Shown here: piece after piece, positions 5,511 through 13,022 of the stretch | Numbering within the stretch: the first letter of the stretch is position 1 | Layout: each line of letters opens with the position of its first letter | Source of the DNA: CAIWHR01 sp040007035 | Lineage (GTDB): Bacteria; Pseudomonadota; Gammaproteobacteria; Burkholderiales; Casimicrobiaceae | DNA length: 13,908 nucleotides | Assembly: GCA_040007035.1 (NCBI GenBank) | Contig: JBDTVU010000089.1 | Span: forward strand, 1-13,908 | Reading direction: 5' to 3' | Made by a program: the position numbers and the translations under genes | Notes under the pieces: generated by a model | Databases searched by the model: none | Told to the model about the DNA's origin: nothing | What the model saw: only the letters and a program-made list of their open reading frames with translations

Positions 5511-5566
5511 ACCCGGCACGCGAGCGGAGCGCTGCCGAATGCCGGCCCGCAGCGGATTGCCGCAGT

Positions 5567-5608
5567 TTGACCGGCGTCGACCGTCGCCCTAAAGTGGCGG
5601 GCAATCAT
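5567..5608 (+). promoter_or_regulatory. Second FNR-like class II promoter, for the YihY-type gene
   Basis: TTTGAC-cggc-GTCGAC (5566-5581) matches 10 of 12 defined bases of the box at 5495. The AATCAT hexamer at 5603-5608 (4 of 6 to TATAAT) begins exactly 29.5 bp from the box centre (5573.5), the same geometry as the ackA promoter but facing the other way. The start would be near 5615, about 120 nt before the gene. It is weaker than the ackA site. Confidence 0.4.
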
Positions 5609-5737
5609 GGGCAATCGCCGGTCGCTGCGCGGATCGGGGCCGCAGCATCGATTGCCGTCGACGACAGCCGCGTCAACTTCGGTTCCACCGTCGTCGATGC
5701 ACGGTGAATTCAACATCGGATTGTGAGACGTCCAACG

Positions 5738-6646
5738 ATGCGAACGGCGAGACGACAACGAGCCGAGCAGGTCCTGAAGCACCCCGGCGCCTTCGCCCTC
5801 CGGACGCTGAAGAGCTTTCGCGCCAATCAGGGGCTGCTGCTGGCGGGCGCGGTGGCCTACTACGCGCTGCTGTCGATCGTGCCGCTGCTGATCCTCACCG
5901 TTATCGCGCTTTCGCACGTCGTCGACCAGGCAGAGTTGCTGCAGACCCTCGGGCGCTACCTGGAATGGGTGGTTCCCGGCCAGTCCGCGATCATCGTCGA
6001 GGAGCTCGGAAATTTTCTCCGTCACCGCGACGTGATGAGCTGGGTGCTGCTGGCGACGATGCTGTTCTTCAGCTCGCTGGCATTCACGGTCCTCGAGAAC
6101 GCGCTGTGCGTGATCTTCCATCACCGCGTCGCAAGACGCCGCCGGCACTTCCTCATCTCGGCGGTGATTCCGTATGTCTACATCTTCTCGCTCGGGCTCG
6201 GCCTGCTGCTGGCCACGTTGGTGGCCGGCAGCCTGCAGGTCATGGGCCAGGAACACGTCGAGTTCCTCGGGCGCACCTGGTCGCTGGGCGGCGTGTCGGG
6301 CGTGCTGCTGCACCTGCTCGGCGTGGCCGGTGAGGTCTTCGTGCTGACCTCCATCTACATGGTGATGCCCCACGGGCGCCTGCGGCTGTCCCACGCGCTT
6401 GTCGGCGCCGTCGCCGCGACCGTGCTGTGGGAGCTGATGCGCCGTGCATTGGTGTGGTACTTCGCCACGCTGTCCCAGATCGGCACCGTCTACGGATCGC
6501 TGACGACCGCCATCGTGGTCCTGTTGAGTCTCGAGCTGGCCTCGACGCTGCTGCTGCTGGGCGCCCAGGTGATTGCGGAGTACGAGCGGGTCGGAACCGC
6601 GGCCGCCGAAGTGCGGCCGAAGCCGATGCGTCTCGGTGCGCGCTGA
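5738..6646 (+). CDS. YihY/BrkB-family integral membrane protein
   Basis: This inner-membrane protein has 302 residues and no well-established biochemical function; the family was once annotated as ribonuclease BN. The family signature ANQGLLLAGAVAYYALLSIVPLL stands near residues 34-56. About five further membrane helices follow (around MSWVLLATMLFFSSLAF, PYVYIFSLGLGLLLATLVAG, VSGVLLHLLGVAGEVFVLTS, ALVGAVAATVLWELM and TAIVVLLSLELASTLLLLGAQVIAEYE). The GSLTTAIVVLLSLELAS block is also typical. The start is uncertain: ATG 5738 has only GAGACG upstream, and an in-frame GTG at 5723 would add five residues. It is divergent from ackA, with an FNR-like box about 160 bp upstream. That may mean shared low-oxygen control. 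Confidence 0.88.
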   Translation: MRTARRQRAEQVLKHPGAFALRTLKSFRANQGLLLAGAVAYYALLSIVPLLILTVIALSHVVDQAELLQTLGRYLEWVVPGQSAIIVEELGNFLRHRDVMSWVLLATMLFFSSLAFTVLENALCVIFHHRVARRRRHFLISAVIPYVYIFSLGLGLLLATLVAGSLQVMGQEHVEFLGRTWSLGGVSGVLLHLLGVAGEVFVLTSIYMVMPHGRLRLSHALVGAVAATVLWELMRRALVWYFATLSQIGTVYGSLTTAIVVLLSLELASTLLLLGAQVIAEYERVGTAAAEVRPKPMRLGAR

Positions 6647-6677
6647 ATCGGGTGCGGTGTGGGAAATCCGCCGCACC

Positions 6678-6693
6678 GTTGACCGGCGTCAAC
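6678..6693. promoter_or_regulatory. Third FNR-like box, orphan
   Basis: GTTGAC-cggc-GTCAAC is the same 16-bp palindrome as at 5495-5510 apart from the N4. Outer bases extend the arms to CCGTTGAC/GTCAACGG. It lies 31 bp behind the YihY-type gene. No -10 stands at class II distance on either strand. It may be a real but distant site, a decoy, or a hairpin at the 3' end of that gene's mRNA. Confidence 0.4.
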
Positions 6694-6700
6694 GGCACGG

Positions 6701-6889
6701 ATGGCAGGCGACAACGCCCCTCGCAGCCAGGGTGAAGTAACGGCATCAACCTCGCGCCAATCGTCAGGCGTGGCCGTCGATGCGTCGATGGGGGGCGGCT
6801 GCGTCGACGCCGCCGACAAATCGATGCCGGGCGGGATCGCGAACACCGCGCCGGTCGCCGAGCGCGAGGCCCGGCTGCCGCTGTTCTAG
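6701..6889 (+). CDS. Doubtful small ORF, 62 aa, or gene remnant
   Basis: This is the only content visible in the 257-bp gap between the YihY-type gene and the MCE operon. The peptide (MAGDNAPRSQGEVTASTSRQ...) has no family I know. From about 6775 on its codons end mostly in G or C and its composition (Ala, Gly, Asp, Val) is unlike the Arg/Pro-rich look of shadow frames. The first third does not share this, and there is no clear ribosome-binding site. It could be the tail of a decayed gene. It lies just after the third FNR-like box. Confidence 0.2.
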   Translation: MAGDNAPRSQGEVTASTSRQSSGVAVDASMGGGCVDAADKSMPGGIANTAPVAEREARLPLF

Positions 6890-6903
6890 CGGCGTCGCGG
6901 GCG

Positions 6904-7560
6904 TTACTTCTTCGGCAGACTGACGGCCGCGAGATCCTTCGCCAGCTCGGCGAGAATTTCGCCCATCGCCGTCGACAACGCCGCGGCGTAGCCCTCTGGC
7001 GCCGCCCCCGCCACCGCGACGCGGCGGCGGTACTCCTTCGACCAGAACGGCGTGGCGTTGCCGATGTCGGCGCGCGACAGGTAGTACGTCACCGCGACCT
7101 CGGCGGCGGGCTTGCCTGCATCCCGGCCATCGCCATACAGCGAGCTGACGAAGCCGTCGAGCACGTAATCGCCGTCCGGCGGCGCGCCCGGCGGCAAGAC
7201 GCGCACGAACACGCGGGCGCCGTCCAGCCCGCGCGCCGTCAGTTCGCCGATCATTGCCGCCGGGGCGACGACGAACTCGGCGTAGAAGTCGCTCTGGTAG
7301 CGCAGCTCCGATTCGCGGTAGACGAACGCCCGCCCGCGGAATGGCGCCGCGACGTTGACCGTGCCCACCCGCAGCGTCGCCGGCTGTGCCTTCGCGGCCG
7401 CGGGCGGCGCCGCCGGCTCCAGCAGGAACATCGCCTTGACCGGCGCCGGGCGCGAAAGCGAGCAGCCGGCGACGAGTGCGACGGCGGCGGCGGCAAGCGC
7501 CAGCCGGGCGGCAAGACGGGGAGCGACGTTCATGGCGACGCGCAACGTGCGGACGGTCAT
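6904..7560 (-). CDS. PqiC-like ABC-transport auxiliary lipoprotein
   Basis: This is an outer-membrane-directed lipoprotein of the ABC_trans_aux (PqiC/YmbA-like) type, partner of MCE transporters; it has 218 residues. A signal peptide ends in the lipobox LVAGC with Cys33 as the lipidated residue. The body has LRVGTVNVAAPFRGRAFVYRESELRYQSDFYAEFVVAPA, the pattern of the family (binding of the tip residues, 'Y-D-F-Y-A-F'). The C-terminal helix is rich in Ala and Leu. Its ATG overlaps the MCE gene's TGA by 4 nt (ATGA), so translation is coupled; an internal ATG at 7533 would shorten the long n-region. It is the last gene of the operon. It probably anchors or receives the MCE channel at the outer membrane. 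Confidence 0.85.
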   Translation of the reverse strand: MTVRTLRVAMNVAPRLAARLALAAAAVALVAGCSLSRPAPVKAMFLLEPAAPPAAAKAQPATLRVGTVNVAAPFRGRAFVYRESELRYQSDFYAEFVVAPAAMIGELTARGLDGARVFVRVLPPGAPPDGDYVLDGFVSSLYGDGRDAGKPAAEVAVTYYLSRADIGNATPFWSKEYRRRVAVAGAAPEGYAAALSTAMGEILAELAKDLAAVSLPKK

Positions 7561-8618
7561 CGTTTGCCTTCCAGCGGGGGCGGCGGCGCGCCGAAGATCG
7601 CGTTCGCCGGATAGCGCTTGGTGTCCTCGGTCAGGTCGCGCAGGTTGTCGGTGATCTGGCGCAGGTTCTCGATGCTGACGGCGATGTCGGCCTCGCCGCC
7701 GCCCAGGATGCGGTCGATCCGTCCCAGCGTGCCGGCGAGGTGGGCGAGCGTCTTCGGCAGGTTCGGATCCTCGGCCAGCGTGCGCACCCGCGTCATCGCT
7801 GCCGCCGCCTCGTCGGGCAGCTTCTTCAGCGCCGGGTTGTCGAGCTGCTTCTTCAGCTCGGTGTTTGTCTGCCGCAGCTCCGCGAGCAGCGCGACGCCCT
7901 CGTCGGACAGCTTCTTCGCCTCCAGGCTGTCGAGCGTGGATTCGATCTTGCCGAGCACGACGATCGACCGCTGCGACAGCGCCTTGGCGTCGATCGCGGC
8001 GAGCCGGTCGTTGGTCGTCGCCATCAGCGTGTTGAGGTTGGCGACGGTGCCCTCGATGTCGAGCTTGTGCAGCCGGTCCATGATCGCGGACGCCGCGTTG
8101 ACGATCTGCGTCACTGTCGACGGCGCGCTGGGGATGTAGGTGTTGGAGGGCACCCAGTCGATCGGTAGCAGCGGCGGCGGCGGCTCGACGTAATCGATCT
8201 CGAGGTAGCTGGTGCCGGTGATCCCCTGCGGCGCGAGACGCATCCGCAAGCCCCGCGCGACTTCCTGCGCGGCGTTGTCGCCCTGCGTGATGTCGCCGGC
8301 CGCGGCGCGCCCGCCGAGCAGCTTGGGCTGGATCTGCGCCTCGACCAGCACGTAGCGGACGCGCTCGGTCATCGGCTTGTCGAGCTGGTACTGGTTGTAG
8401 GTGAAGCCGATCTTGGTCACGTCCCCGATCGAGACGCCCCGGTACTTGAGCTTGGAGCCGACGTCGAGCCCCTGCACCGATTCGTTGAGGTACGTCTCGA
8501 CGGTGAGCTTCGGCTGGAACCAGCGCCCCGACCCGATGACGACCAGCAGGATCATGCCGGCGACCAGCGCGCCGATGACGAACAGGCCGAGCTTGAAGTA
8601 GTTGGCTTTGCGGCTCAT
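7557..8618 (-). CDS. MlaD-like MCE-domain protein
   Basis: This is the substrate-binding, membrane-anchored subunit of an MCE (Mla-type) lipid transporter; it has 353 residues. One N-terminal membrane helix (about 9-30, LGLFVIGALVAGMILLVVIG) precedes a single MCE domain (about 38-147: GLDVGSKLKYRGVSIGDVTKI to GITGTSYLEIDY). The domain contains an extra loop of some 35 residues. The long C-terminal part (about 165-330) is predicted helical (LNTLMATTNDRLAAIDAK, LAELRQTNTELKKQLD) and could form the tube or tunnel seen in longer MCE proteins. It ends in a Pro-rich tail (GAPPPPLEGKR). E. coli MlaD is only about 183 residues, so this is the longer class often found with a PqiC-like lipoprotein. It starts 15 bp after the ATPase gene without a clear SD, suggesting translational coupling. 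Confidence 0.92.
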   Translation of the reverse strand: MSRKANYFKLGLFVIGALVAGMILLVVIGSGRWFQPKLTVETYLNESVQGLDVGSKLKYRGVSIGDVTKIGFTYNQYQLDKPMTERVRYVLVEAQIQPKLLGGRAAAGDITQGDNAAQEVARGLRMRLAPQGITGTSYLEIDYVEPPPPLLPIDWVPSNTYIPSAPSTVTQIVNAASAIMDRLHKLDIEGTVANLNTLMATTNDRLAAIDAKALSQRSIVVLGKIESTLDSLEAKKLSDEGVALLAELRQTNTELKKQLDNPALKKLPDEAAAAMTRVRTLAEDPNLPKTLAHLAGTLGRIDRILGGGEADIAVSIENLRQITDNLRDLTEDTKRYPANAIFGAPPPPLEGKR

Positions 8619-8633
8619 CGGGGTGCGGGGGCG

Positions 8634-9398
8634 TCAGGCGGCCAGGGGTTCGGCTTCGCGGCGGAAGAACGCCCGCACGCGCGGGTCGTCGCTCTCGTCG
8701 CGAAGCTTCTGCGGATCGCCTTCCGCGATGATACCTTTGGCGCGGCGGTCGAGAAGGATCACGCGGTCGGCGGCGACGAAGACGCTGCCCAAGTCGTGGG
8801 TGACGATCACGAACGTCACGCCGAGGTTGTCGGAGAGGCGGCGGATCGTCGCGTCGAGCGAGGCGGCGGTGATCGGGTCGAGGCCGGACGACGGCTCGTC
8901 GAGGAACAGGATCGACGGGTCGAGCGCCATCGCCCGCGCGATGCCGGCGCGCTTCTGCATCCCGCCCGAGAGCTCCGCCGGCAGGTGGCCCGTGAAGGCC
9001 TCGAGGCCGACCAGCTCGAGCTTCATCCGGGCGACGAGGTCGATCGCCTCGTCGGGCAGGTCGGTATAGACCTCGAGCGGAAGCCGGACGTTTTCCAGCA
9101 GCGTCATAGAGCCGAACAGCGCGCCGGACTGGTACATCACGCCGTAGCGGCGGCGGATCTTCGCCAGCATCGGGCCATCGGCGGTCACGATGTCGTCGTC
9201 GCCGATCAGGATGCGGCCCGAGATCGGTGGGTTCAAGCCGATCATGTGCTTCATCAGCGTGCTCTTGCCGCAGCCGGACCCGCCGAGGATGCCGAACACC
9301 TCGCCCGGCGCGATCGTGAAGTTGACGCGCTCCAGGATCGCGTTGCCGTCGTAGCCGGCGTAGACGTCCTCGACGCGGATGATCGGTTCGGCGCTCAT
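8634..9398 (-). CDS. MlaF-like ABC transporter ATPase
   Basis: This is the cytoplasmic ATPase that drives the MCE lipid transporter; it has 254 residues. All motifs are intact: Walker A GGSGCGKST (39-47), Q-loop Gln90 in VMYQSGALFGSMT (typical of Mla/Mce ATPases), signature LSGGMQKRAGIARA (143-156), Walker B ILFLDEPSSGLDP (163-175) and the H-loop His201 in IVTHDLGSV. The final segment (RAFFRREAEPLAA) is usual for the family. Its ATG overlaps the permease gene's stop by 4 nt (ATGA). Confidence 0.95.
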   Translation of the reverse strand: MSAEPIIRVEDVYAGYDGNAILERVNFTIAPGEVFGILGGSGCGKSTLMKHMIGLNPPISGRILIGDDDIVTADGPMLAKIRRRYGVMYQSGALFGSMTLLENVRLPLEVYTDLPDEAIDLVARMKLELVGLEAFTGHLPAELSGGMQKRAGIARAMALDPSILFLDEPSSGLDPITAASLDATIRRLSDNLGVTFVIVTHDLGSVFVAADRVILLDRRAKGIIAEGDPQKLRDESDDPRVRAFFRREAEPLAA

Positions 9399-10507
9399 AT
9401 GTTGATCAGATAGTAGGCGACCGCGAACATTCCGTCGACGACGACGAGCAGGATGATTCCGGAGACGACGGCCCGCGTCGCCGATTCACCGACCGCCGAC
9501 GCGCCGGCCGCCGTCTGCAGCCCGCGCAGGCAGCCGATCCCGGCGACGAGCACGGCGAACACGAACGACTTGACGAAGCCGGCGAGGAAATCGGTCATGG
9601 TGACGGCGCTGTCGACCTCCTTGAGGAAGGTCACGATCGGGATCGAGAACGACTGCATCGTCAGCGCGCCGCCGATCAGGCCGACAAGGTCGGCGAACAG
9701 CGTCAAAAGCGGCATCATCAGCAGCGCGGCAATGATCCGAGGCGTCACCAGGAAACGCACCGGATCGAGGCCCATCGTCGTCATCGCGTCGACTTCCTGG
9801 TTCACCCGCATCGTGCCGATCTCCGCGGCGAACGCGGCGCCGGAGCGGCCGGCCAGCAGGATCGCCGTCATCAGCGGCCCGAGTTCGCGCAGCATCGACA
9901 GGCCGATCAAGTCGGCGACGAAGATCTCGGCGCCGAAGCGCTTCATCGGCACCGCCGACTGGAAGGCGAGGATCATCCCGAGCAGGATCGAGATCAGCGC
10001 GACGATCGGCAGCCCGTCGACGCCGACCTGCTCGCAGATCCGCCAGACGTCCTTCCAGCGCACCGACGCCGGATGGCGGACCGCATGGACGAGCGCCGCC
10101 GTCGTCTCGCCGACGAACGTCACCTGCGTCCGTATGTCCTTCCACACGCCGGCCGTCGCGCGCCCGATTTCCTCGACCGCCGGCCCGCGCGGCGGCTCCG
10201 GATCGAGGTCGTGGTCGAGCACGCCCGGATCGAACTGCTTCAGCAGCACCTCGATCGCCGGCTTGAGGTTGGCGACCTCGACCCTCGGCTCGCGCGGGTG
10301 GCGCAGAAGCTCGACGAACAGCGCGACGCCGGCGCCGTCGCAGTAGTCGACGGCGGCGGCGTCGACGGTCACCGGCTTCGACGCCGCATCGGCAACGGCG
10401 CGGCGGGCGTCATCCCACAGTGCCGGCAGCGTCGTCGCGTCGAGACGGCCGGACACCGCGAGAATGCGGCGGCCGTCGGGCCGGTCGGTGATCGCGAGCG
10501 CTGCCAT
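9395..10507 (-). CDS. STAS-MlaE fusion permease of the MCE transporter
   Basis: This 370-residue inner-membrane permease has an N-terminal STAS domain. Residues 1 to about 100 show the STAS pattern (ITDRPDGRRILAVSGRLDATTLPALW, VTVDAAAVDYCDGAGVALFVELL), which in E. coli is the separate protein MlaB. Residues about 150-370 are MlaE: VGVDGLPIVALISILLGMIL, LRELGPLMTAILLAGRSGAAFAAEIGTM and the coupling stretch RVNQEVDAMTTMGLDPVRFL, with about five hydrophobic segments. The fusion explains the absence of a separate mlaB. Only a weak GGCGGA stands before the start. It lies 30 bp after the SlyB-like gene and overlaps the ATPase gene. Confidence 0.93.
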   Translation of the reverse strand: MAALAITDRPDGRRILAVSGRLDATTLPALWDDARRAVADAASKPVTVDAAAVDYCDGAGVALFVELLRHPREPRVEVANLKPAIEVLLKQFDPGVLDHDLDPEPPRGPAVEEIGRATAGVWKDIRTQVTFVGETTAALVHAVRHPASVRWKDVWRICEQVGVDGLPIVALISILLGMILAFQSAVPMKRFGAEIFVADLIGLSMLRELGPLMTAILLAGRSGAAFAAEIGTMRVNQEVDAMTTMGLDPVRFLVTPRIIAALLMMPLLTLFADLVGLIGGALTMQSFSIPIVTFLKEVDSAVTMTDFLAGFVKSFVFAVLVAGIGCLRGLQTAAGASAVGESATRAVVSGIILLVVVDGMFAVAYYLINI

Positions 10508-10537
10508 GCGGTGGAGTCCGCCGCGGCGACTTCGACG

Positions 10538-10999
10538 TTACAGCAGCTCGACGTTGCTGCCGACGACGCGGACGCGGTCGCCTTCGCGGACGAACGGCTC
10601 GAAGCGCATCACCACCGTGCGCGTGCGGCCGGTGTCGAGCTTGACCCTAACTTCCCACTGCGGCTGGTCGTACGAGTTCGGCGTCTTCTTGTACTCGGCA
10701 CCGCCGGCAGCACCGAGCAGCACCATTCCCTGGTTCGACAGGCCGGGGCCGATCTTGAACGCGGAGGTGACCGTGCCCGCATCGCCACCGGTCACGCCGC
10801 CGCCGTAGCCGGCATTCGCACCGAGCGGCGTCCAGGTCTGCTTGACCATCGTCTGCCGGATCGATTCGACGCGGCCGCAGGGGTACGAGCTGCAGTCGGG
10901 GTCGACCGACGCGGCGCTCGCCTGCGCACGCGCCTCGCCGACCGACACCGCAAGCGCGGCGATGAGCGCGAGGATCGTCACCAACGGCGGACGGCGCAT
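10538..10999 (-). CDS. Secreted SlyB-like envelope protein
   Basis: The 153-residue product has an N-terminal signal peptide (LVTILALIAALAVSVGEARAQA, probable cut near 25-27). Its Gly-rich middle (NAGYGGGVTGGDAGTV, VLLGAAGGAEYKK) is followed by a C-terminal motif WEVRVKLDTGRTRTVVMRFEPFVREGDRVRVVG. That last part resembles the C-terminal domain of SlyB/Pcp outer-membrane proteins, but there is no lipobox cysteine and the glycine zipper is poor, so the assignment is tentative. GGAG of its ribosome-binding site overlaps the TGA of the binding-protein gene 4 bp upstream, a sign of tight coupling. It is placed between a binding protein and the MCE permease, so it is probably part of envelope maintenance. 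Confidence 0.7.
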   Translation of the reverse strand: MRRPPLVTILALIAALAVSVGEARAQASAASVDPDCSSYPCGRVESIRQTMVKQTWTPLGANAGYGGGVTGGDAGTVTSAFKIGPGLSNQGMVLLGAAGGAEYKKTPNSYDQPQWEVRVKLDTGRTRTVVMRFEPFVREGDRVRVVGSNVELL

Positions 11000-11003
11000 C
11001 GGC

Positions 11004-11903
11004 TCACTCCGGCAGCGTGTTGAGGTAGTACATCGCGTGCAGCAGCGGGCCCGGCAGCCCGAGCGGCGCCAGCCAGCGCTGGAAGATCGGATCGATGTCG
11101 CCGCTGCGGTAGAGCGCCACCAGCGCGCGGTTCACCGCGAGCCGGAAATCCGGGTCGTCGCGGCGCAGCATCAGCGCGTAGGGCTCGTACGAGAAATCGT
11201 TGCCAATGAACTCGAGCTGGGCCGGGTCCGGCGCGCGGAGCTTGAGGCTGGCGAGCACGACGCGGTCGCCGGCGTAGCCGTCGGCGCGACCCTGCATCAA
11301 CGCTGCCATTCCCTCGGCGGAGGTCTTCACCTGCACCAGCGTCGCTCTGACGCCGATCCGCACCAACGTGCGCGCCAGCGCCATCTCGGTCGTCGTCCCG
11401 GCGATGACGGCGATCCGCTTGCCCTTGAAGTCGTCGAGGCGGGCCAGCTTCGACTTGGCGCGGACGAGCACGCTGCCGCCGTCGACGAAGATCGGCAGGC
11501 TGAAATCGACCGTCTTCATCCGCGACAGCGTCATCGTCGTGGTGCCGCATTCGACGTCCGCCTTGCCGCTCGCCACCGCGTCGAACCGCGTTGTGGCGTC
11601 CACCGGCAGCCACTCGATCTTGAGCTCGGGCAGCTCCAGCTCCTTCTGGATCGCGGTGGCCACCCGGACGCAGAGCTCGACGCTGTAGCCACGAATGCGC
11701 GCCTCGCGGTCCGCGAACGAGAACGGCGCCGCTCCGTCGCGATACGCAAACGTCATCGCGCCTCTCTGCCGGATCCGGTCGAGCGTCGGCGAGGCAACCG
11801 CCGTCAGTGCGGTCAGCGCCAGCATCGCGCCGGCGACGAGCAACATGGCGATCGGGCCGATGAGTGGAAGGCGGGCGTGGCGCATCGGGATGGGGGCAGG
11901 CAT
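11004..11903 (-). CDS. Periplasmic substrate-binding protein, amino-acid type (SBP_bac_3), first gene of the MCE operon
   Basis: This is a binding protein of the family serving polar amino-acid ABC transporters, about 299 residues. The signal helix (about residues 13-37, LPLIGPIAMLLVAGAMLAL) is followed by TLDRIRQRGAMTFAYRDGAAPFSF, GYSVELCVRVATAI, ASGKADVECGTTTMTLSRMKTVDFSLPIF and FKGKRIAVIAGTTTEMAL. The ECGTTT and GTTTE elements resemble those of glutamate/aspartate binding proteins (GltI). No amino-acid permease or ATPase is adjacent; instead the gene is 4 bp ahead of the SlyB-like gene and the MCE transporter genes. Start: ATG 11903 or ATG 11885, neither with an SD. TACACT at 11918-11913 could be a -10 giving a nearly leaderless mRNA. 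It is divergent from a paralogue at 12065. Confidence 0.88.
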   Translation of the reverse strand: MPAPIPMRHARLPLIGPIAMLLVAGAMLALTALTAVASPTLDRIRQRGAMTFAYRDGAAPFSFADREARIRGYSVELCVRVATAIQKELELPELKIEWLPVDATTRFDAVASGKADVECGTTTMTLSRMKTVDFSLPIFVDGGSVLVRAKSKLARLDDFKGKRIAVIAGTTTEMALARTLVRIGVRATLVQVKTSAEGMAALMQGRADGYAGDRVVLASLKLRAPDPAQLEFIGNDFSYEPYALMLRRDDPDFRLAVNRALVALYRSGDIDPIFQRWLAPLGLPGPLLHAMYYLNTLPE

Positions 11904-11956
11904 TCGCCAACGAGTGTAGCACGCACGCTGCGCAATTCCGGCGTTGCGCGGCGGTC

Positions 11957-11985
11957 TTCGAAGTGTGCATCCGGCACGATAGAAT
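11957..11985 (+). promoter_or_regulatory. Candidate promoter of the second binding-protein gene
   Basis: TAGAAT (11980-11985) is 17 bp from TTCGAA (11957-11962). The -10 is fair (4 of 6), the -35 poor. Transcription near 11992 would leave a 73-nt leader. On the other strand TACACT at 11918-11913 may serve the divergent gene. Confidence 0.35.
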
Positions 11986-12064
11986 TGCGCGTCCCGGACG
12001 AGTCCGCGCATCCGAGCGTCCGACCCCGCACGTCTCGTCGATCACCCGAAGAAAGGTCTTTCCC

Positions 12065-12997
12065 GTGCCACGCGCCCTCCTCGCCTTCCTCGCGGCCGCG
12101 ACCTTCGTCGCCGGCCTCGCCACCGGTCCTGCCGCCGCGCAGACCGCCCCGCGCCCCGCCGCCACGGCGAAGCCCGCCACTGCAGTTGCGGCTGCGACCG
12201 CCACCGCCACCGATACGCTGGGCAAGATCCGCGCGGCAAAGCAGATCAACGTTGCGTTCTCCGGCGACTCGCTGCCGTTCTCGTTCGTCGACGACAAGGG
12301 CCAGCCGGCCGGATTCTCGATCGACCTCTGCAAGCGCGTGATCGTCCAGATCGGGCGCGCAGCCGGCGTGCCCGACCTCAAGACCCACCGGCTCGTTGGC
12401 ACGGTCGCCGAACGGATCGCGATGGTCGCTTCCGGCAAGGCGGACCTCGACTGCGCGAACACGTCGGCGACGCTGTCGCGGATGGCCGACGTCGACTTCT
12501 CGGCGCTGATCTTCGTCGACGGCGGCGGCTTCCTCGTCCGCTCGGACTCGTCGGCGAAGCGGTTCGCCGAGCTCGCCGGCAAGAACATCGGCGTTCTTTC
12601 CGGGACCACGACCGAGAAGCGGCTCGACGAAGCGCTCAAGACGCGGCTGGTCAACGCAAAGGTGACGAAGCTGAACGACGGCAACGAGGGGATCGCGATG
12701 CTCGAATCGGGCTCGCTCGACGCGTTCGCCAGCGACAAGATCAAGCTGGTCGGCCTCGCCGCGCAGGCGAAGGACCCGAACGCGCTGGCGATGCTGCCGG
12801 ACGACCTGTCGATCGAGCCGTATGCGTTCGCGATGCCGCGCAACGACTCCGCATTCCGCCTGCAGGTGAATCGCGCGCTGACGCAGGTCTACAACAGCCC
12901 CGAGCTGGAGAACATCTTCACCCGCTGGCTGGGCAAGATCGGACGGCCGTCGGGGCTGCTCGCCGCCATGTACCTGCTCAACACCTGGCCCGAATGA
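12065..12997 (+). CDS. Periplasmic substrate-binding protein, amino-acid type (SBP_bac_3), paralogue
   Basis: The 310-residue product starts at GTG 12065, chosen because AAAGG (12052-12056) lies 8 nt upstream and a clean signal peptide follows (ALLAFLAAATFVAGLATGPAAA, cut near 25). An Ala/Pro/Thr-rich linker (26-50) leads to the binding fold: TLGKIRAAKQINVAFSGDSLPFSF, GFSIDLCKRVIVQIG, ASGKADLDCANTSATLSRMADVDFSALIFVDGG and LAGKNIGVLSGTTTEKRL. It shares many blocks and the end (YLLNTWPE versus YYLNTLPE) with the divergent gene at 11903-11004, so they arose by duplication. Here the ECGTTT element is DCANTS, which suggests a changed ligand. No permease is adjacent; it is an orphan binding protein. 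Confidence 0.88.
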   Translation: MPRALLAFLAAATFVAGLATGPAAAQTAPRPAATAKPATAVAAATATATDTLGKIRAAKQINVAFSGDSLPFSFVDDKGQPAGFSIDLCKRVIVQIGRAAGVPDLKTHRLVGTVAERIAMVASGKADLDCANTSATLSRMADVDFSALIFVDGGGFLVRSDSSAKRFAELAGKNIGVLSGTTTEKRLDEALKTRLVNAKVTKLNDGNEGIAMLESGSLDAFASDKIKLVGLAAQAKDPNALAMLPDDLSIEPYAFAMPRNDSAFRLQVNRALTQVYNSPELENIFTRWLGKIGRPSGLLAAMYLLNTWPE

Positions 12998-13022
12998 CGC
13001 GGGCGGCGCGGGGCGCTACAAT
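12994..13022 (+). promoter_or_regulatory. Candidate promoter of the SYLF-domain gene
   Basis: TACAAT (13017-13022, 5 of 6) is 17 bp from ATGACG (12994-12999, 4 of 6), which overlaps the stop codon of the preceding gene. The start would be near 13029, giving a 90-nt leader. Confidence 0.5.

Noticed and set aside
4139..5707. Plus-strand open frame of 522 codons opposite ackA
   Set aside because: Arg/Ala/His-rich shadow of a GC-rich gene; ackA on the other strand has all catalytic motifs.
10978..12843. Minus-strand open frame of 621 codons spanning both binding-protein genes
   Set aside because: It crosses two well-supported genes in other frames and its composition is that of a shadow frame.
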